Shown piece after piece: positions 36,444-44,577 of a stretch of DNA of 64,000 bases (its first letter is position 1; every line of letters begins with the position of its first letter). Source of the stretch: Burkholderia guangdongensis. GTDB lineage: Bacteria > Pseudomonadota > Gammaproteobacteria > Burkholderiales > Burkholderiaceae. The stretch is taken from the NCBI RefSeq assembly GCF_013403875.1, contig NZ_JACBNX010000017.1, forward strand, positions 124,001 to 188,000, written 5' to 3'. Made by a program: the position numbers and the translations under genes. The notes under the pieces were generated by a model. That model was not told where the DNA came from. It saw only the letters and a list, made by a program, of their open reading frames with translations, and ran no database searches.

Positions 36444-37217
36444 GTGTCAATTTCCGTGTCAAACCGGCTTGCGGGCAAGGTGTGCATCATCACCGGCATC
36501 GGCGGGAGCATCGGACGCGAAGCCGCGCTGACGTTCGCGCGGGAAGGCGCGCTGATCGTCGGTTGCGGTCTGCGCGCCGACGATGCGCAAGCCACCGTGG
36601 ACGCGGTGCGTGCCGCCGGTGGAACGATCGTCTCCATGCATCCGTGCGATCTGACCGATCCGGCCGATTGCCGCGCACTCGTCGAGCTTGCCGTGAAGAC
36701 GTTCGGCCGGCTCGATGTGCTCTTCAACAATGCCGCGATGGCGTACTTCAACTGGATCGAGGACATCTCGGACGAGGAATGGGACCGCAATCGCCGTGAA
36801 GAGGTCGATCTGGTGTTCTACCTCACGCGCGCCGCGTGGCCGCATCTGAAGGCAAGCCGCGGCGTGATCGTGAACACCGCGTCGCTGACCGCGCTGATGA
36901 GCTTCAAGAACCTCGGCTCGCTCGCGCACACGACGGCGAAGGCGGGGATCATCGGCATGACGCGCCAGTTGGCGATGGAAGGGCGGAACCACGGGATTCG
37001 CGCGAACTCCATCTCGCCGGGCGTGATCGAAACCAATCAGACGCGAGCGCAGCTGAACGATCCGGACTGGGCCGGCTACATGCTCGGCAAGACGCTTCTC
37101 GGGCGTCTCGGCCGGCCCGATGAAATCGCGAAGGTCGCGCTGTTCCTGGCCTGCGACGACAGTTCGTACGTGACCGGTGTCGATATCGTGGTCGACGGCG
37201 GAATGAAGGTCTGGTGA
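36444..37217 (+). CDS. Short-chain dehydrogenase/reductase with His in place of the catalytic Tyr
   Basis: 257 aa from a GTG at 36444 with a strong AGGAGG at 36431. The Rossmann start is [19 protein letters not shown] is present in [13 protein letters not shown], and the active-site Ser is Ser147 (NTASLTAL). The canonical YxxxK reads HTTAK, with His162 and Lys166, so the proton-donating Tyr is absent. The end [14 protein letters not shown] and [11 protein letters not shown] are family-normal. It may use His for catalysis or may not be a dehydrogenase at all. It lies between DoxX and WrbA on the same strand. Confidence 0.88.
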   Translation: MSISVSNRLAGKVCIITGIGGSIGREAALTFAREGALIVGCGLRADDAQATVDAVRAAGGTIVSMHPCDLTDPADCRALVELAVKTFGRLDVLFNNAAMAYFNWIEDISDEEWDRNRREEVDLVFYLTRAAWPHLKASRGVIVNTASLTALMSFKNLGSLAHTTAKAGIIGMTRQLAMEGRNHGIRANSISPGVIETNQTRAQLNDPDWAGYMLGKTLLGRLGRPDEIAKVALFLACDDSSYVTGVDIVVDGGMKVW

Positions 37218-37341
37218 TGGCCGGCAGCGGCGATGGCATCGCGCCGTTCGTTGCAGACAGAGGCAGCAGCATCGTGCGCGCCGTCGGGCGCACGTCGTTC
37301 CCACGCGGCATCGCCGCGGACATCAACGAAAGGAGTTTTCC

Positions 37342-37941
37342 ATGTCGAAGGTTCTGGTGCTGTATTACTCGTCGTATGGTCATGTCGAGACGCTGGCGGA
37401 TGCCGTCGCCGAAGGGGCGCGCTCGGCGGGCGCCACGGTCGACGTGAAGCGCGTGCCGGAAACGGCGCCACTGGAAGTGGCGAAGGCCGCCTACTTCAAG
37501 CTCGACCAGCAAGCGCCGGTCGCGACGGTCGACGAACTTGCCGACTACGACGCGATCATCGTCGGCACACCGACCCGTTTCGGGCGCGTCTCGTCGCAGA
37601 TGGCCGCGTTTCTGGACCAGGCCGGCGGCCTGTGGATGCGCGGCGCGCTGAACGGCAAGGTCGGCGGCGCGTTCACGTCGAGCGCGAGCCAGCACGGCGG
37701 GCAGGAAACGACGCTGTTCTCGATCATCACGAATCTGCTGCACTTCGGCATGACCATCGTCGGCCTGCCGTACAGTCACCAGGGGCAGATGACGCTGGAC
37801 GAGATCGTCGGCGGCGCGCCGTACGGCGCCACGACCATCGCGGGCGGCCAGGGCCAGCGCCAGCCGAGCGCGATCGAGCTCGCCGGCGCTCGCCATCAGG
37901 GCGAACTGATCGCGAAGACGGCCAACAAGCTGTTCGGCTGA
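37342..37941 (+). CDS. wrbA: NAD(P)H:quinone oxidoreductase, WrbA type
   Basis: 199 aa, typical WrbA length. The flavodoxin-like FMN loop is [35 protein letters not shown], then [29 protein letters not shown] (split here for length) and [10 protein letters not shown] complete the FMN and quinone site. It reduces quinones by two electrons, avoiding semiquinone radicals; this suits a catabolic region that makes hydroquinones. AAAGGAG lies before the ATG. It closes the pirin 3-DoxX-SDR-WrbA run. Confidence 0.94.
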   Translation: MSKVLVLYYSSYGHVETLADAVAEGARSAGATVDVKRVPETAPLEVAKAAYFKLDQQAPVATVDELADYDAIIVGTPTRFGRVSSQMAAFLDQAGGLWMRGALNGKVGGAFTSSASQHGGQETTLFSIITNLLHFGMTIVGLPYSHQGQMTLDEIVGGAPYGATTIAGGQGQRQPSAIELAGARHQGELIAKTANKLFG

Positions 37942-37996
37942 GCGCCGGGCGCTATTCGCATCACGGCATCGATGCATCATTGACGCGGTGACGACA

Positions 37997-38022
37997 CGGC
38001 CAGGCGGATTTCCGTCTGGCCG
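37997..38022. terminator. Strong hairpin between convergent wrbA and porin 3
   Basis: CGGCCAGGCGGA (37997-38008) pairs with TCCGTCTGGCCG (38011-38022) with one G-T pair, followed on the + strand by GATGACGTTTTATC. It is a likely rho-independent terminator for wrbA and may also end porin 3 transcripts. Confidence 0.7.
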
Positions 38023-38071
38023 ATGACGTTTTATCTTGCCGTCAAGCGCGAGCGCTTGGCGCTTGCGGCAT

Positions 38072-39136
38072 CTAGAATATGTGCCGCACACCGGCGATGA
38101 CGCCGACCGTCGTTCCCTGAACCTCATTGAATACGCTGAAGTAGGACACGGATAATCCGGTCGTCGTCGCGCCATGATTGTTCACGACGCCGACCTGCGT
38201 ATAAAGCGTGGTCCACCTCGACAGGAAATAGTCCGCGCCGACGGCCGCCAGCACCGAATGATTGGCGGTATGGTTGCGATCGCTGGTCACCCACGCGCCT
38301 GCGTTGAGGTCCAGTTGCGGCAGCACCGCGTAGTCGACGCCCCCTCCATACACATAATTGTTGGCCGATCCCGCGACCTTGAAGTTGACGAACACGGCCT
38401 TGGCGGTCAGTGAGCCGAGCCGGTAGGCCGCGCCCAGCATGCGCCCGACGAAGGCGACGGTGCTGGGTACCGGGGTATTGACGGTGCCGCCGCTGTTGCC
38501 ATCGTAGAAGGCCGCATTGACCATCAGCGTGCCGTCGTCATATTTCAGGCTCGCCGCAACCTGCCGGCCTGCCTGGAAATCGCCGGGCTTGCCACCCAGC
38601 GCGAGCATGACGCTGCCTTCGAGTCCCGCGATCTTGGGCGTGGTATAAGAGATCGCATTCGAATTGTGCACACCCGTCAAAAAGACGCTGTCGCCATAGT
38701 TGCTTTGTATGTCGCCGAATTCCGAAAAGCCGCGCGCGTCGGAATCGTATAGCGCATTCACGAACGGCGAGAATTGCAGGCCCGCCTTGATCTCCCCGAA
38801 ATTTCCGTCCAGCGCGATCCACGCCTGGCGACCAAAGAAATTCCCGTTCGAATCGTTGATGCCGCCGTTCGCAACATTGAAGCCGCTTTCGATCTTGAAC
38901 CTGGCCTTCAGCCCGCCGCCCAGATCCTCAGTCCCGGAGAAACCGAATAGCGACGGCGACAGACCGGCATCGACGAGCGCGAACGATCGGCCGGCGTTTT
39001 GACCGGCTGCATTGGCTGTCTTGCTCGTATACAAGATTCCTGCATCCACTATGCCGTACAGCGTCACGCTGCTTTGAGCGTGACCGATAGCCGGGATGAT
39101 GCCAAGCAGCGCGGCTGCTGAAATAGCTCGCTTCAT
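38072..39136 (-). CDS. Gram-negative porin, OmpC family (porin 3)
   Basis: 354 aa. Signal peptide MKRAISAAALLGIIPAIGHA, then QSSVTLYGIVDAGILYTSKT. It shares long stretches with porin 2 (ILYTSKT, SLFGxxGTEDLGGG, FGRQAW, SNAISYT, SGNSGGT/DGNSGGT, VVNNHG) and ends GVIAGVRHIF with terminal Phe. It is an outer-membrane trimeric porin. It is a paralogue of porin 2, probably a duplicated copy. Its upstream region holds the 15-bp motif also seen before porin 1 and the CocE operon. Confidence 0.93.
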   Translation of the reverse strand: MKRAISAAALLGIIPAIGHAQSSVTLYGIVDAGILYTSKTANAAGQNAGRSFALVDAGLSPSLFGFSGTEDLGGGLKARFKIESGFNVANGGINDSNGNFFGRQAWIALDGNFGEIKAGLQFSPFVNALYDSDARGFSEFGDIQSNYGDSVFLTGVHNSNAISYTTPKIAGLEGSVMLALGGKPGDFQAGRQVAASLKYDDGTLMVNAAFYDGNSGGTVNTPVPSTVAFVGRMLGAAYRLGSLTAKAVFVNFKVAGSANNYVYGGGVDYAVLPQLDLNAGAWVTSDRNHTANHSVLAAVGADYFLSRWTTLYTQVGVVNNHGATTTGLSVSYFSVFNEVQGTTVGVIAGVRHIF

Positions 39137-39205
39137 TTTTCGTCTTCTCCACCTGTGTGATGCGGGGCAGTCGCATCGTGTTGATTATTGGAATAAGCGT
39201 AATTT

Positions 39206-39257
39206 AAAACTTTCCGAGTGTGCAGCTTATGTACGTCGGTATTTTCACTATGTAGTG
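39206..39257. promoter_or_regulatory. Operator-like motifs upstream of porin 3
   Basis: AAAACTTTCCGAGTG (39206-39220) matches the motif of 16416, 16450 and 20121. CGAGTGTGCAG (39215-39225) is identical to 20130-20140 in the CocE promoter. CACTATGTAGTG (39246-39257) is a 5-bp-arm dyad like the CACTATAGTG sites at 845 and 28793. Confidence 0.5.
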
Positions 39258-39283
39258 CGAATTAATTTGCCATGGGAAAGGGG

Positions 39284-39308
39284 CCGTGGTCCGGAAGTCG
39301 GACCACGG
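39284..39308 (-). terminator. 10-bp perfect hairpin after the GMC oxidoreductase gene
   Basis: CCGTGGTCCG (39284-39293) and CGGACCACGG (39299-39308) with a 5-nt loop, 52 bp past the GMC stop on the minus strand, followed by CCCCTTTCCC. It probably ends the GMC transcript before porin 3. Confidence 0.65.
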
Positions 39309-39359
39309 TTGCGGACTGACGACTGACGATTGATGCGAGCGCGGGCTGTTCGGGTGCGC

Positions 39360-41078
39360 TCAGGCGGTGCCGAGGATCATCTGCGCCGCTTTGGCGCCGA
39401 TCATGTGACTGGCGGCACTGGTCGGGCCCGTGACGATGCTGGGCATGATCGACGAATCGCAGACGCGCAGCCCTTCCACACCGTGGACGCGCAATGTCGA
39501 ATCGACCACGGCCATGTCATCGGTACCCATCTTGCAGGTTCCAACCGGGTGACCGAAGCTGATCGTGGCATTGCGGGCGAAGTCACGCAGCGCGGCTTGA
39601 TCGAGCGAGCGGCCGGGAATGACCTCGGCTTCCCGAACGGAATCGAATCCATGCTGCCGCGCCAGATCCCTGCACAGGTCGATGCAGCGAACGGTTGCGT
39701 CCAGGTCGTGCCGGGTCGACAGGAAGCCGGCGTCGAGCCTGCCCGGTTGCCGCCAATCGGCGCTCGTGAGCTGGTAGCGGCCACGGCTCGTCGGACGCAC
39801 GAGCGCCGGCGAGATGACGAAACCATTCTCCGGCGGGGCGCCAAAGGCCGCGCGTATTTCGGGCGTCACCACGGACACCTGCTGAAGCACCATCATCACG
39901 TCAGGGCTGCGGACCCCGGCGTCGCTATGAACGAGCGCGGCCGCCTCCACGGCGTCGCTGGTCATCGAGCGTGGCGGGAACTTGCCCTTGTAGCGCAGCG
40001 TGACCCCGAACAGCAGCGGATGATCCTGGAAGTTGTGCCCGACGCCTTTCAGATTCACGATGGGCGCAATGCCGAGGCGACGCGCGTCATCCGCGTCGCC
40101 GATGCCGGATTGCAGCAGCAGCTTGGCGCTCGCGATGCCACCTGCCGTTACGATGATCTCGCGCCTGGCGGCAACGCTGCGGATGCCATCGGCACCGTGC
40201 AATGCGATCCCGGTGCAGCGACTGCCGGTGAACAGCAGCCGGACCGCGTCGGTGTCGAGCAGCAGCGTGAGATTGGCATGTCCGAGCGCGGGGCGCAGAA
40301 AGGCACGCGCGGCGCTTGCGCGACTTCCGTCGCGGTTGATGCTCATGTTCACGTAGCCGGCGCCTGTGCGCATCGGGCCGTTCATGTCATCGAGGATCGG
40401 GATGTCCATCTGGCGTGCGGCCTCGATGAACGCCGGCGCGCTCGGATGGGGCGTATGGGCGGTGCGGATATGCAGCGGGCCGCCGGCGCCGCGCCATGCG
40501 TTCGCACCGCCTTCCCAATCCTCGATTTCCCTGAAGACGGGCAGCACGTCGGAAAAGCCCCAGCCGTCGCCGCCCTGGCGGGCCCAATCGTCGTAATCTT
40601 GCGCCAGTCCGCGTACCCAGAGCATCGCGTTGATGCTGGTGCCGCCACCGAGCACGCGGCCCATTGCAATCGGCACGGCTCGGCCATTGACGTCACGCGA
40701 CGGCGCCGCACGGAATTTCCAGTCGAGCGGACCGCCGATGTTGGTGAACCACAGGCCGGGTGTCGTCACCTGCGGGAGGTCGTCGGAGCCGCCGGATTCG
40801 ACCAGCAACACCTCGGCGCCCGCGTCGGCGAGGCGGGCGGCCACGATGCAGCCCGCGGCGCCGGCCCCGACGACCACGTAGTCGTAGCTGTCCTTGAGGG
40901 TCTGCCGGTTCGCGAGCTGGGTCTGGCCGGCAGCCCATGCCTGCTCCGTCTGCTCGGGGCCGAGCAGCGCGGCCACGCCCATCGCGGCGGTCAGTTTCAG
41001 GAAATCTCGACGGCCAAGCGTGCCACGCGCCATACGATCAAGTAGGTGTTGTGCCGCTTCGGCACGCGCTTCGATCAT
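39360..41078 (-). CDS. Tat-exported GMC-family FAD oxidoreductase
   Basis: 572 aa from the ATG at 41078 with GGAGACG ahead; the frame is open much further but lacks family similarity. Residues 1-50 form a twin-arginine signal: LGRRDFLKLTAAMGVAALLG. The mature part starts near a linker, then YDYVVVGAGAAGCIVAARLAD (FAD loop), GRVLGGGTSINAMLWVRG (GMC signature 1) and FGHPVGTCKMGTDDMAVVD (catalytic His and C-terminal signature). It oxidises alcohols; as a Tat protein it folds with FAD in the cytosol and acts in the periplasm. Upstream on the same strand is an NTF2-like gene, and divergently an aldehyde dehydrogenase that could take the aldehyde product. Confidence 0.92.
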   Translation of the reverse strand: MIEARAEAAQHLLDRMARGTLGRRDFLKLTAAMGVAALLGPEQTEQAWAAGQTQLANRQTLKDSYDYVVVGAGAAGCIVAARLADAGAEVLLVESGGSDDLPQVTTPGLWFTNIGGPLDWKFRAAPSRDVNGRAVPIAMGRVLGGGTSINAMLWVRGLAQDYDDWARQGGDGWGFSDVLPVFREIEDWEGGANAWRGAGGPLHIRTAHTPHPSAPAFIEAARQMDIPILDDMNGPMRTGAGYVNMSINRDGSRASAARAFLRPALGHANLTLLLDTDAVRLLFTGSRCTGIALHGADGIRSVAARREIIVTAGGIASAKLLLQSGIGDADDARRLGIAPIVNLKGVGHNFQDHPLLFGVTLRYKGKFPPRSMTSDAVEAAALVHSDAGVRSPDVMMVLQQVSVVTPEIRAAFGAPPENGFVISPALVRPTSRGRYQLTSADWRQPGRLDAGFLSTRHDLDATVRCIDLCRDLARQHGFDSVREAEVIPGRSLDQAALRDFARNATISFGHPVGTCKMGTDDMAVVDSTLRVHGVEGLRVCDSSIMPSIVTGPTSAASHMIGAKAAQMILGTA

Positions 41079-41160
41079 GCTTGCGTCTCCATCTTTTTTC
41101 TTTGTTTGCGTACTGGCCGGCGCTCGATGCGTGTGCTTGCCACGCAACGACATGCATCGA

Positions 41161-41190
41161 TACGAATCGATACGAATCGATACGAATCGA
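41161..41190. repeat. 10-bp tandem repeat, three perfect copies
   Basis: TACGAATCGA three times, bounded by GCATCGAT at the left and ATCGATGC at the right. It starts 4 bp after the NTF2-like stop (minus strand) and lies about 80 bp before the GMC start. Confidence 0.95.
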
Positions 41191-41193
41191 TGC

Positions 41194-41646
41194 CTAGTAC
41201 CGGGTTGCGCGATCGGCGACGAGCCACGGATAGCGGGCCGTGTCCGCGCCGGCATAGTCGGGATCCAGGTACACGTGACACCGCTGGATTTTGAAGTCGC
41301 GGATTTCGAACACGTCGCACCATCTGCCGCCGAATGTCGTGCCCGCATGCCACTCGGCGCCGTTCTTCAGCTTGCCGCTCGACAGCCCCTCGACCACGAC
41401 CCTGTCGCCTTGCTGGATGAAATTGGCGTGAGCGATGTCATGCGACACGCTGGCGAGGATGCCGATCAGGTCGCCCAGCATCCGCTCGATTTCAGGCTTG
41501 CCGCGCGCAATGCCCCATTTGGGAAAGTAAATCTCGGCGTTGTCGTCGAACAGGTCGAGGATGTTTTCGCCTCGGTCCATCCGCCGGAAGTACTCGAGCG
41601 CGATGGCCCTGCGTTGCTCGTCCGTCATCATTCGTATTTCCATCAT
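41194..41646 (-). CDS. NTF2-like / SnoaL-type protein
   Basis: 150 aa (a second ATG at 41643 would give 149), with AAAGGAAACC in front. The cone-fold starts DEQRRAIALEYFRRMDRGENI LDLF (split), then AEIYFPKWGIARGKPEIERM and the beta-sheet GLSSGKLKNGAEWHAGTTFG RWCDVFEI (abridged). Members include small isomerases, dehydratases, epoxide hydrolases and ring-hydroxylating beta subunits; no catalytic residue can be assigned. It is co-directional with the GMC oxidoreductase and divergent from the aldehyde dehydrogenase. Confidence 0.82.
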   Translation of the reverse strand: MMEIRMMTDEQRRAIALEYFRRMDRGENILDLFDDNAEIYFPKWGIARGKPEIERMLGDLIGILASVSHDIAHANFIQQGDRVVVEGLSSGKLKNGAEWHAGTTFGGRWCDVFEIRDFKIQRCHVYLDPDYAGADTARYPWLVADRATRY

Positions 41647-41723
41647 GGTTTCCTTTTAACGCGTTGTGGCACGACGCAATGTTGCGCGGTTGTATGGCAT
41701 TTTGGTAGGCGCAATTTTTCGAT

Positions 41724-41777
41724 GGTATTCATCGATTCCGGAGATGGATTGGCGACCGTCGATGCCGGATGAATACC
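41724..41777. promoter_or_regulatory. 10-bp inverted repeat in the NTF2/ALDH divergent region
   Basis: GGTATTCATC (41724-41733) and GATGAATACC (41768-41777), 34 nt apart, inside a 252-bp gene-free region. GCAATGTTGC also occurs twice here, at 41676-41685 and 41790-41799. This looks like an operator region for the divergent genes. No adjacent regulator is present. Confidence 0.5.
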
Positions 41778-41898
41778 GTTCTGTCGAATGCAATGTTGCT
41801 TTGCAAATCGGGACATGCACGCTTGAACATCGTGTTCCATACCATTGACTCCTGACCCAAGTCATCGCAAGCCAACCCGAATTGATCAGGAGACTGAA

Positions 41899-43359
41899 TT
41901 GACCTCAACCCCGACCTACAAGTACTACGCGGGCGGTGCCTGGCGTGAAGCCGACGGCGCGCGTACCTTCGAGGTGCTCGAGCCTTATAGCCGCCGGCCA
42001 TTCGCACAGGTTGCCGCGGGCGGGCGGGCCGAAGCGCGTGTCGCCGTCGAGGCTGCCGCCCGTGCGTTTCCGGCATGGTCGAGCACGCCGCCGGCCGAAC
42101 GCGCGCGCCTGTTCCTGAAGGCCGCGGAAATCATCAAGCGCCGCCGCAACGAGATTGCCGATCTGCTCGCCCGGGAAACCGGCAGCACGATTTCGTTCGC
42201 GAACTTCCAGCAGGACCTCGTGGCCGCGACGCTCGAACAGGCCGCCGGCTGGATGTATCTGCCGGACGGCCAGGTGCTCGCGAGCAACCAGCCCGGCGCG
42301 CATTCGATTGCCGTGCGCCGTCCGCTCGGTGTCGTGGCCAGCTTCACGCCGTGGAACGGCGCCAACATCCTCTCGTGGCGGGCGGTGATCTCGCCGATCG
42401 GTGCGGGCAATACCGTCGTGGTCAAGCCGTCCGAGCTCGCGCCGGTGTCGGCCGGCCTGATGCTCGCCGAAATCGCGCACGAGGCGGGCTTCCCCGACGG
42501 CGTGATCAACGTGGTGCCGCACGCGCCCGGCGCCGCGAGCGACATCGCCGACGCGTTTTTCGATAGCCCGGACGTGCGGGTGATCAATCTGATCGGCGGC
42601 GTGAAGACCGCTCGCATGCTGGCCGAACGGGCGGGCCGCACGCTCAAGCGCACGGTGCTGGAGCTCGGCGGCTACAACCCGATGATCGTGCTCGACGACG
42701 TCGATATCGACTACGCGGTTCGCACGGCGACCTTCGGCAGCTTCTTCCATCAGGGGCAGATCTGCCTGAATACGCGGCACATCATCGTCCAGCGCAAGAT
42801 CTACGAGGCATTCATGACGCGGTTCGTCGAGCGGACGCGCACGCTTGCGTCCGGCGACCCGCAGGATCCGAAGACCATCATCGGGCCGCTGGTCACGCCG
42901 GCGGCGGTCCAGCTCGTCGACGAGCGCGTGAAGGAGGCGGTTGCGAAGGGCGCGGTCTTGCGTGCCGGCGGCCGCTACACCGGCCAGGTGTACGAACCGA
43001 CGATCCTGACGGATGTGCCGGCCGACGCGCTGGTCGCGCAGGAGGAAACCTTCGGGCCGGTGGTGGTGGTCGAGGCCGTGGACACGGCGGAGGAGGCGGT
43101 GGCCGCCGCGAACCGGACCCAGTACGGCTTGAGCTCGTCGATTCTGTCGGGCGACACCTATCGGGCGTTCGAGCTCGCGCCGAAGATCCAGTGCGGGATC
43201 GTCAACGTCAACACGGCGACGGTCAACGACGAGATCCACGCGCCGATGGGCGGCGTGCGCGACAGCGGCTGGGGGCGCACCGGGCCCGACAGTCTCGCGG
43301 ATTTCAGCGACGTCATCTGGATCAATTCGCGCAGCACCCAGACGCCGTATCCGTTTTAG
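41899..43359 (+). CDS. Aldehyde dehydrogenase
   Basis: 486 aa if started at the TTG at 41899, which has CAGGAGAC seven bases ahead; an earlier TTG at 41845 lacks a ribosome site. NAD-dependent ALDH superfamily: SFTPWNGANILSWRAVISPI (the usual Asn reads as WNGAN), VVKPSELAPVSAG, general base Glu in VLELGGYNPMIVLDD, catalytic Cys in GQICLNTRHI and QEETFGPVVVVEAVD. It resembles benzaldehyde/vanillin/salicylaldehyde dehydrogenases in its N-terminus YKYYAGGAWREADG. It probably oxidises an aromatic aldehyde to the acid, possibly the product of the divergent periplasmic alcohol oxidoreductase. Confidence 0.92.
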   Translation: MTSTPTYKYYAGGAWREADGARTFEVLEPYSRRPFAQVAAGGRAEARVAVEAAARAFPAWSSTPPAERARLFLKAAEIIKRRRNEIADLLARETGSTISFANFQQDLVAATLEQAAGWMYLPDGQVLASNQPGAHSIAVRRPLGVVASFTPWNGANILSWRAVISPIGAGNTVVVKPSELAPVSAGLMLAEIAHEAGFPDGVINVVPHAPGAASDIADAFFDSPDVRVINLIGGVKTARMLAERAGRTLKRTVLELGGYNPMIVLDDVDIDYAVRTATFGSFFHQGQICLNTRHIIVQRKIYEAFMTRFVERTRTLASGDPQDPKTIIGPLVTPAAVQLVDERVKEAVAKGAVLRAGGRYTGQVYEPTILTDVPADALVAQEETFGPVVVVEAVDTAEEAVAAANRTQYGLSSSILSGDTYRAFELAPKIQCGIVNVNTATVNDEIHAPMGGVRDSGWGRTGPDSLADFSDVIWINSRSTQTPYPF

Positions 43360-43471
43360 GAGCGATTCCGGACCGAATCAGAGGACCTGAAGCGCGGCGC
43401 GGCCGCCGTGACGGTGCGCGAAGTTCGCACGCCGTCGCGGCGGGGTGGTGGGGTGGTGGGGGCGCGTGGTT

Positions 43472-44446
43472 TTACCGCATCGTGCCGGCCAGCCGCTCGG
43501 CGATGAGCGCATGCGCCTGCGCGATGATCCCGTCGATCAGCTGCTTGACGGTCGGCACGTCGCGGATCAGGCCCGCCACCATCCCGCACGACCACGCGCC
43601 GGCTTCCATGTCGCCTTGCTGCATGATCCGCGGGTAGACGCCCGCGACCTCGGGGATGATGTCCTCGAACTTGATCGACGCGCCCAGCGCGCGCTCTTTC
43701 TCCAGCAGGCGTTCGACCGCGCCGTTCGTCAGCACGCGCTCGGTGTTGCGCAGCGGGCGCATCACGAGGCGGGTGTCGAGTTCGCTGGCCGCCACGATCG
43801 CCTGCTTCACGTTCTCGTGCACCGGCGCCTCCTGCGTCGCGATGAAGCGCGTGCCCATGTTCATCCCCTCGGCGCCGAGCGCGAGCGCCGCGACCAGCGA
43901 GCGGCCGTCGGCCATCCCGCCGGACGCGACGAACGGAATCTTCAGCTCCTCGGCCGCGCGCGGCAGCAGGATGAAGTTCGGCACGTCGTCCTCGCCCGGG
44001 TGGCCGCCGCACTCGAAGCCGTCGACGCTGATCGCGTCGCAGCCGATCGCCTCCGCCTTCAGCGCGTGGCGCACCGACGTGCACTTGTGGATCACCTTGA
44101 TACCGGCTTCCTTCAGCGCGGGCAGCCACTTCTGCGGGTTGTTGCCGGCGGTCTCGACCACCTTCACGCCGCCGTCGATGATCGCCTTCACGTAGCCGGG
44201 GTAGTCGGGCGGGTTGACCGACGGCAGGAACGTGAGGTTCACGCCGAACGGCTTGTCGGTCATGTCGCGACAGCGTGCGATTTCGTTCGCGAGCAGCTCG
44301 GGCGTGCGTTGCGTCAGGCCGGTGATGATGCCGAGGCCGCCGGCGTCGGACACGGCCGCGGCCAGTTCGGCCAGGCCGACGTAATGCATGCCGCCCTGGA
44401 TGATCGGGTGTTCGATGCCGAAAAGCTCGGTGATGCGCGTCTTCAT
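43472..44446 (-). CDS. NAD(P)H-dependent flavin oxidoreductase, nitronate monooxygenase family
   Basis: 324 aa from the ATG at 44446; the frame continues upstream without similarity. FMN TIM-barrel of the 2-nitropropane dioxygenase group: TELFGIEHPIIQGGMHYVG, GLGIITGLTQRTPELL, NLTFLPSVNPPDYPGY and VDGFECGGHPGEDDV (active-site His region), PFVASGGMADGRSLVAALAL and GAEGMNMGTRFIAT. Relatives include class II nitronate monooxygenases, NADH:quinone reductases and FabK-like proteins; which one applies is not decidable here. Downstream of the hotdog-like gene, same strand, 131-bp gap. Confidence 0.88.
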   Translation of the reverse strand: MKTRITELFGIEHPIIQGGMHYVGLAELAAAVSDAGGLGIITGLTQRTPELLANEIARCRDMTDKPFGVNLTFLPSVNPPDYPGYVKAIIDGGVKVVETAGNNPQKWLPALKEAGIKVIHKCTSVRHALKAEAIGCDAISVDGFECGGHPGEDDVPNFILLPRAAEELKIPFVASGGMADGRSLVAALALGAEGMNMGTRFIATQEAPVHENVKQAIVAASELDTRLVMRPLRNTERVLTNGAVERLLEKERALGASIKFEDIIPEVAGVYPRIMQQGDMEAGAWSCGMVAGLIRDVPTVKQLIDGIIAQAHALIAERLAGTMR

Positions 44447-44577
44447 GGGATGTGTCTCCATTCGTTCTGGTGTCGCATGTCTCGCGGAATCGCCGGTCGC
44501 GCCGCGCGGTCCGCCCGGATCGCGCAAGGTAGCACACCGGGCTTGCGTTCGCTGTGGGGGGGGCCGTCGCCGGCGGA

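Noticed and set aside
41656-41865. Small open frames (60-69 codons) in the NTF2/ALDH divergent region
   Set aside because: No ribosome site or family resemblance; the region is full of inverted and direct repeats that look regulatory.
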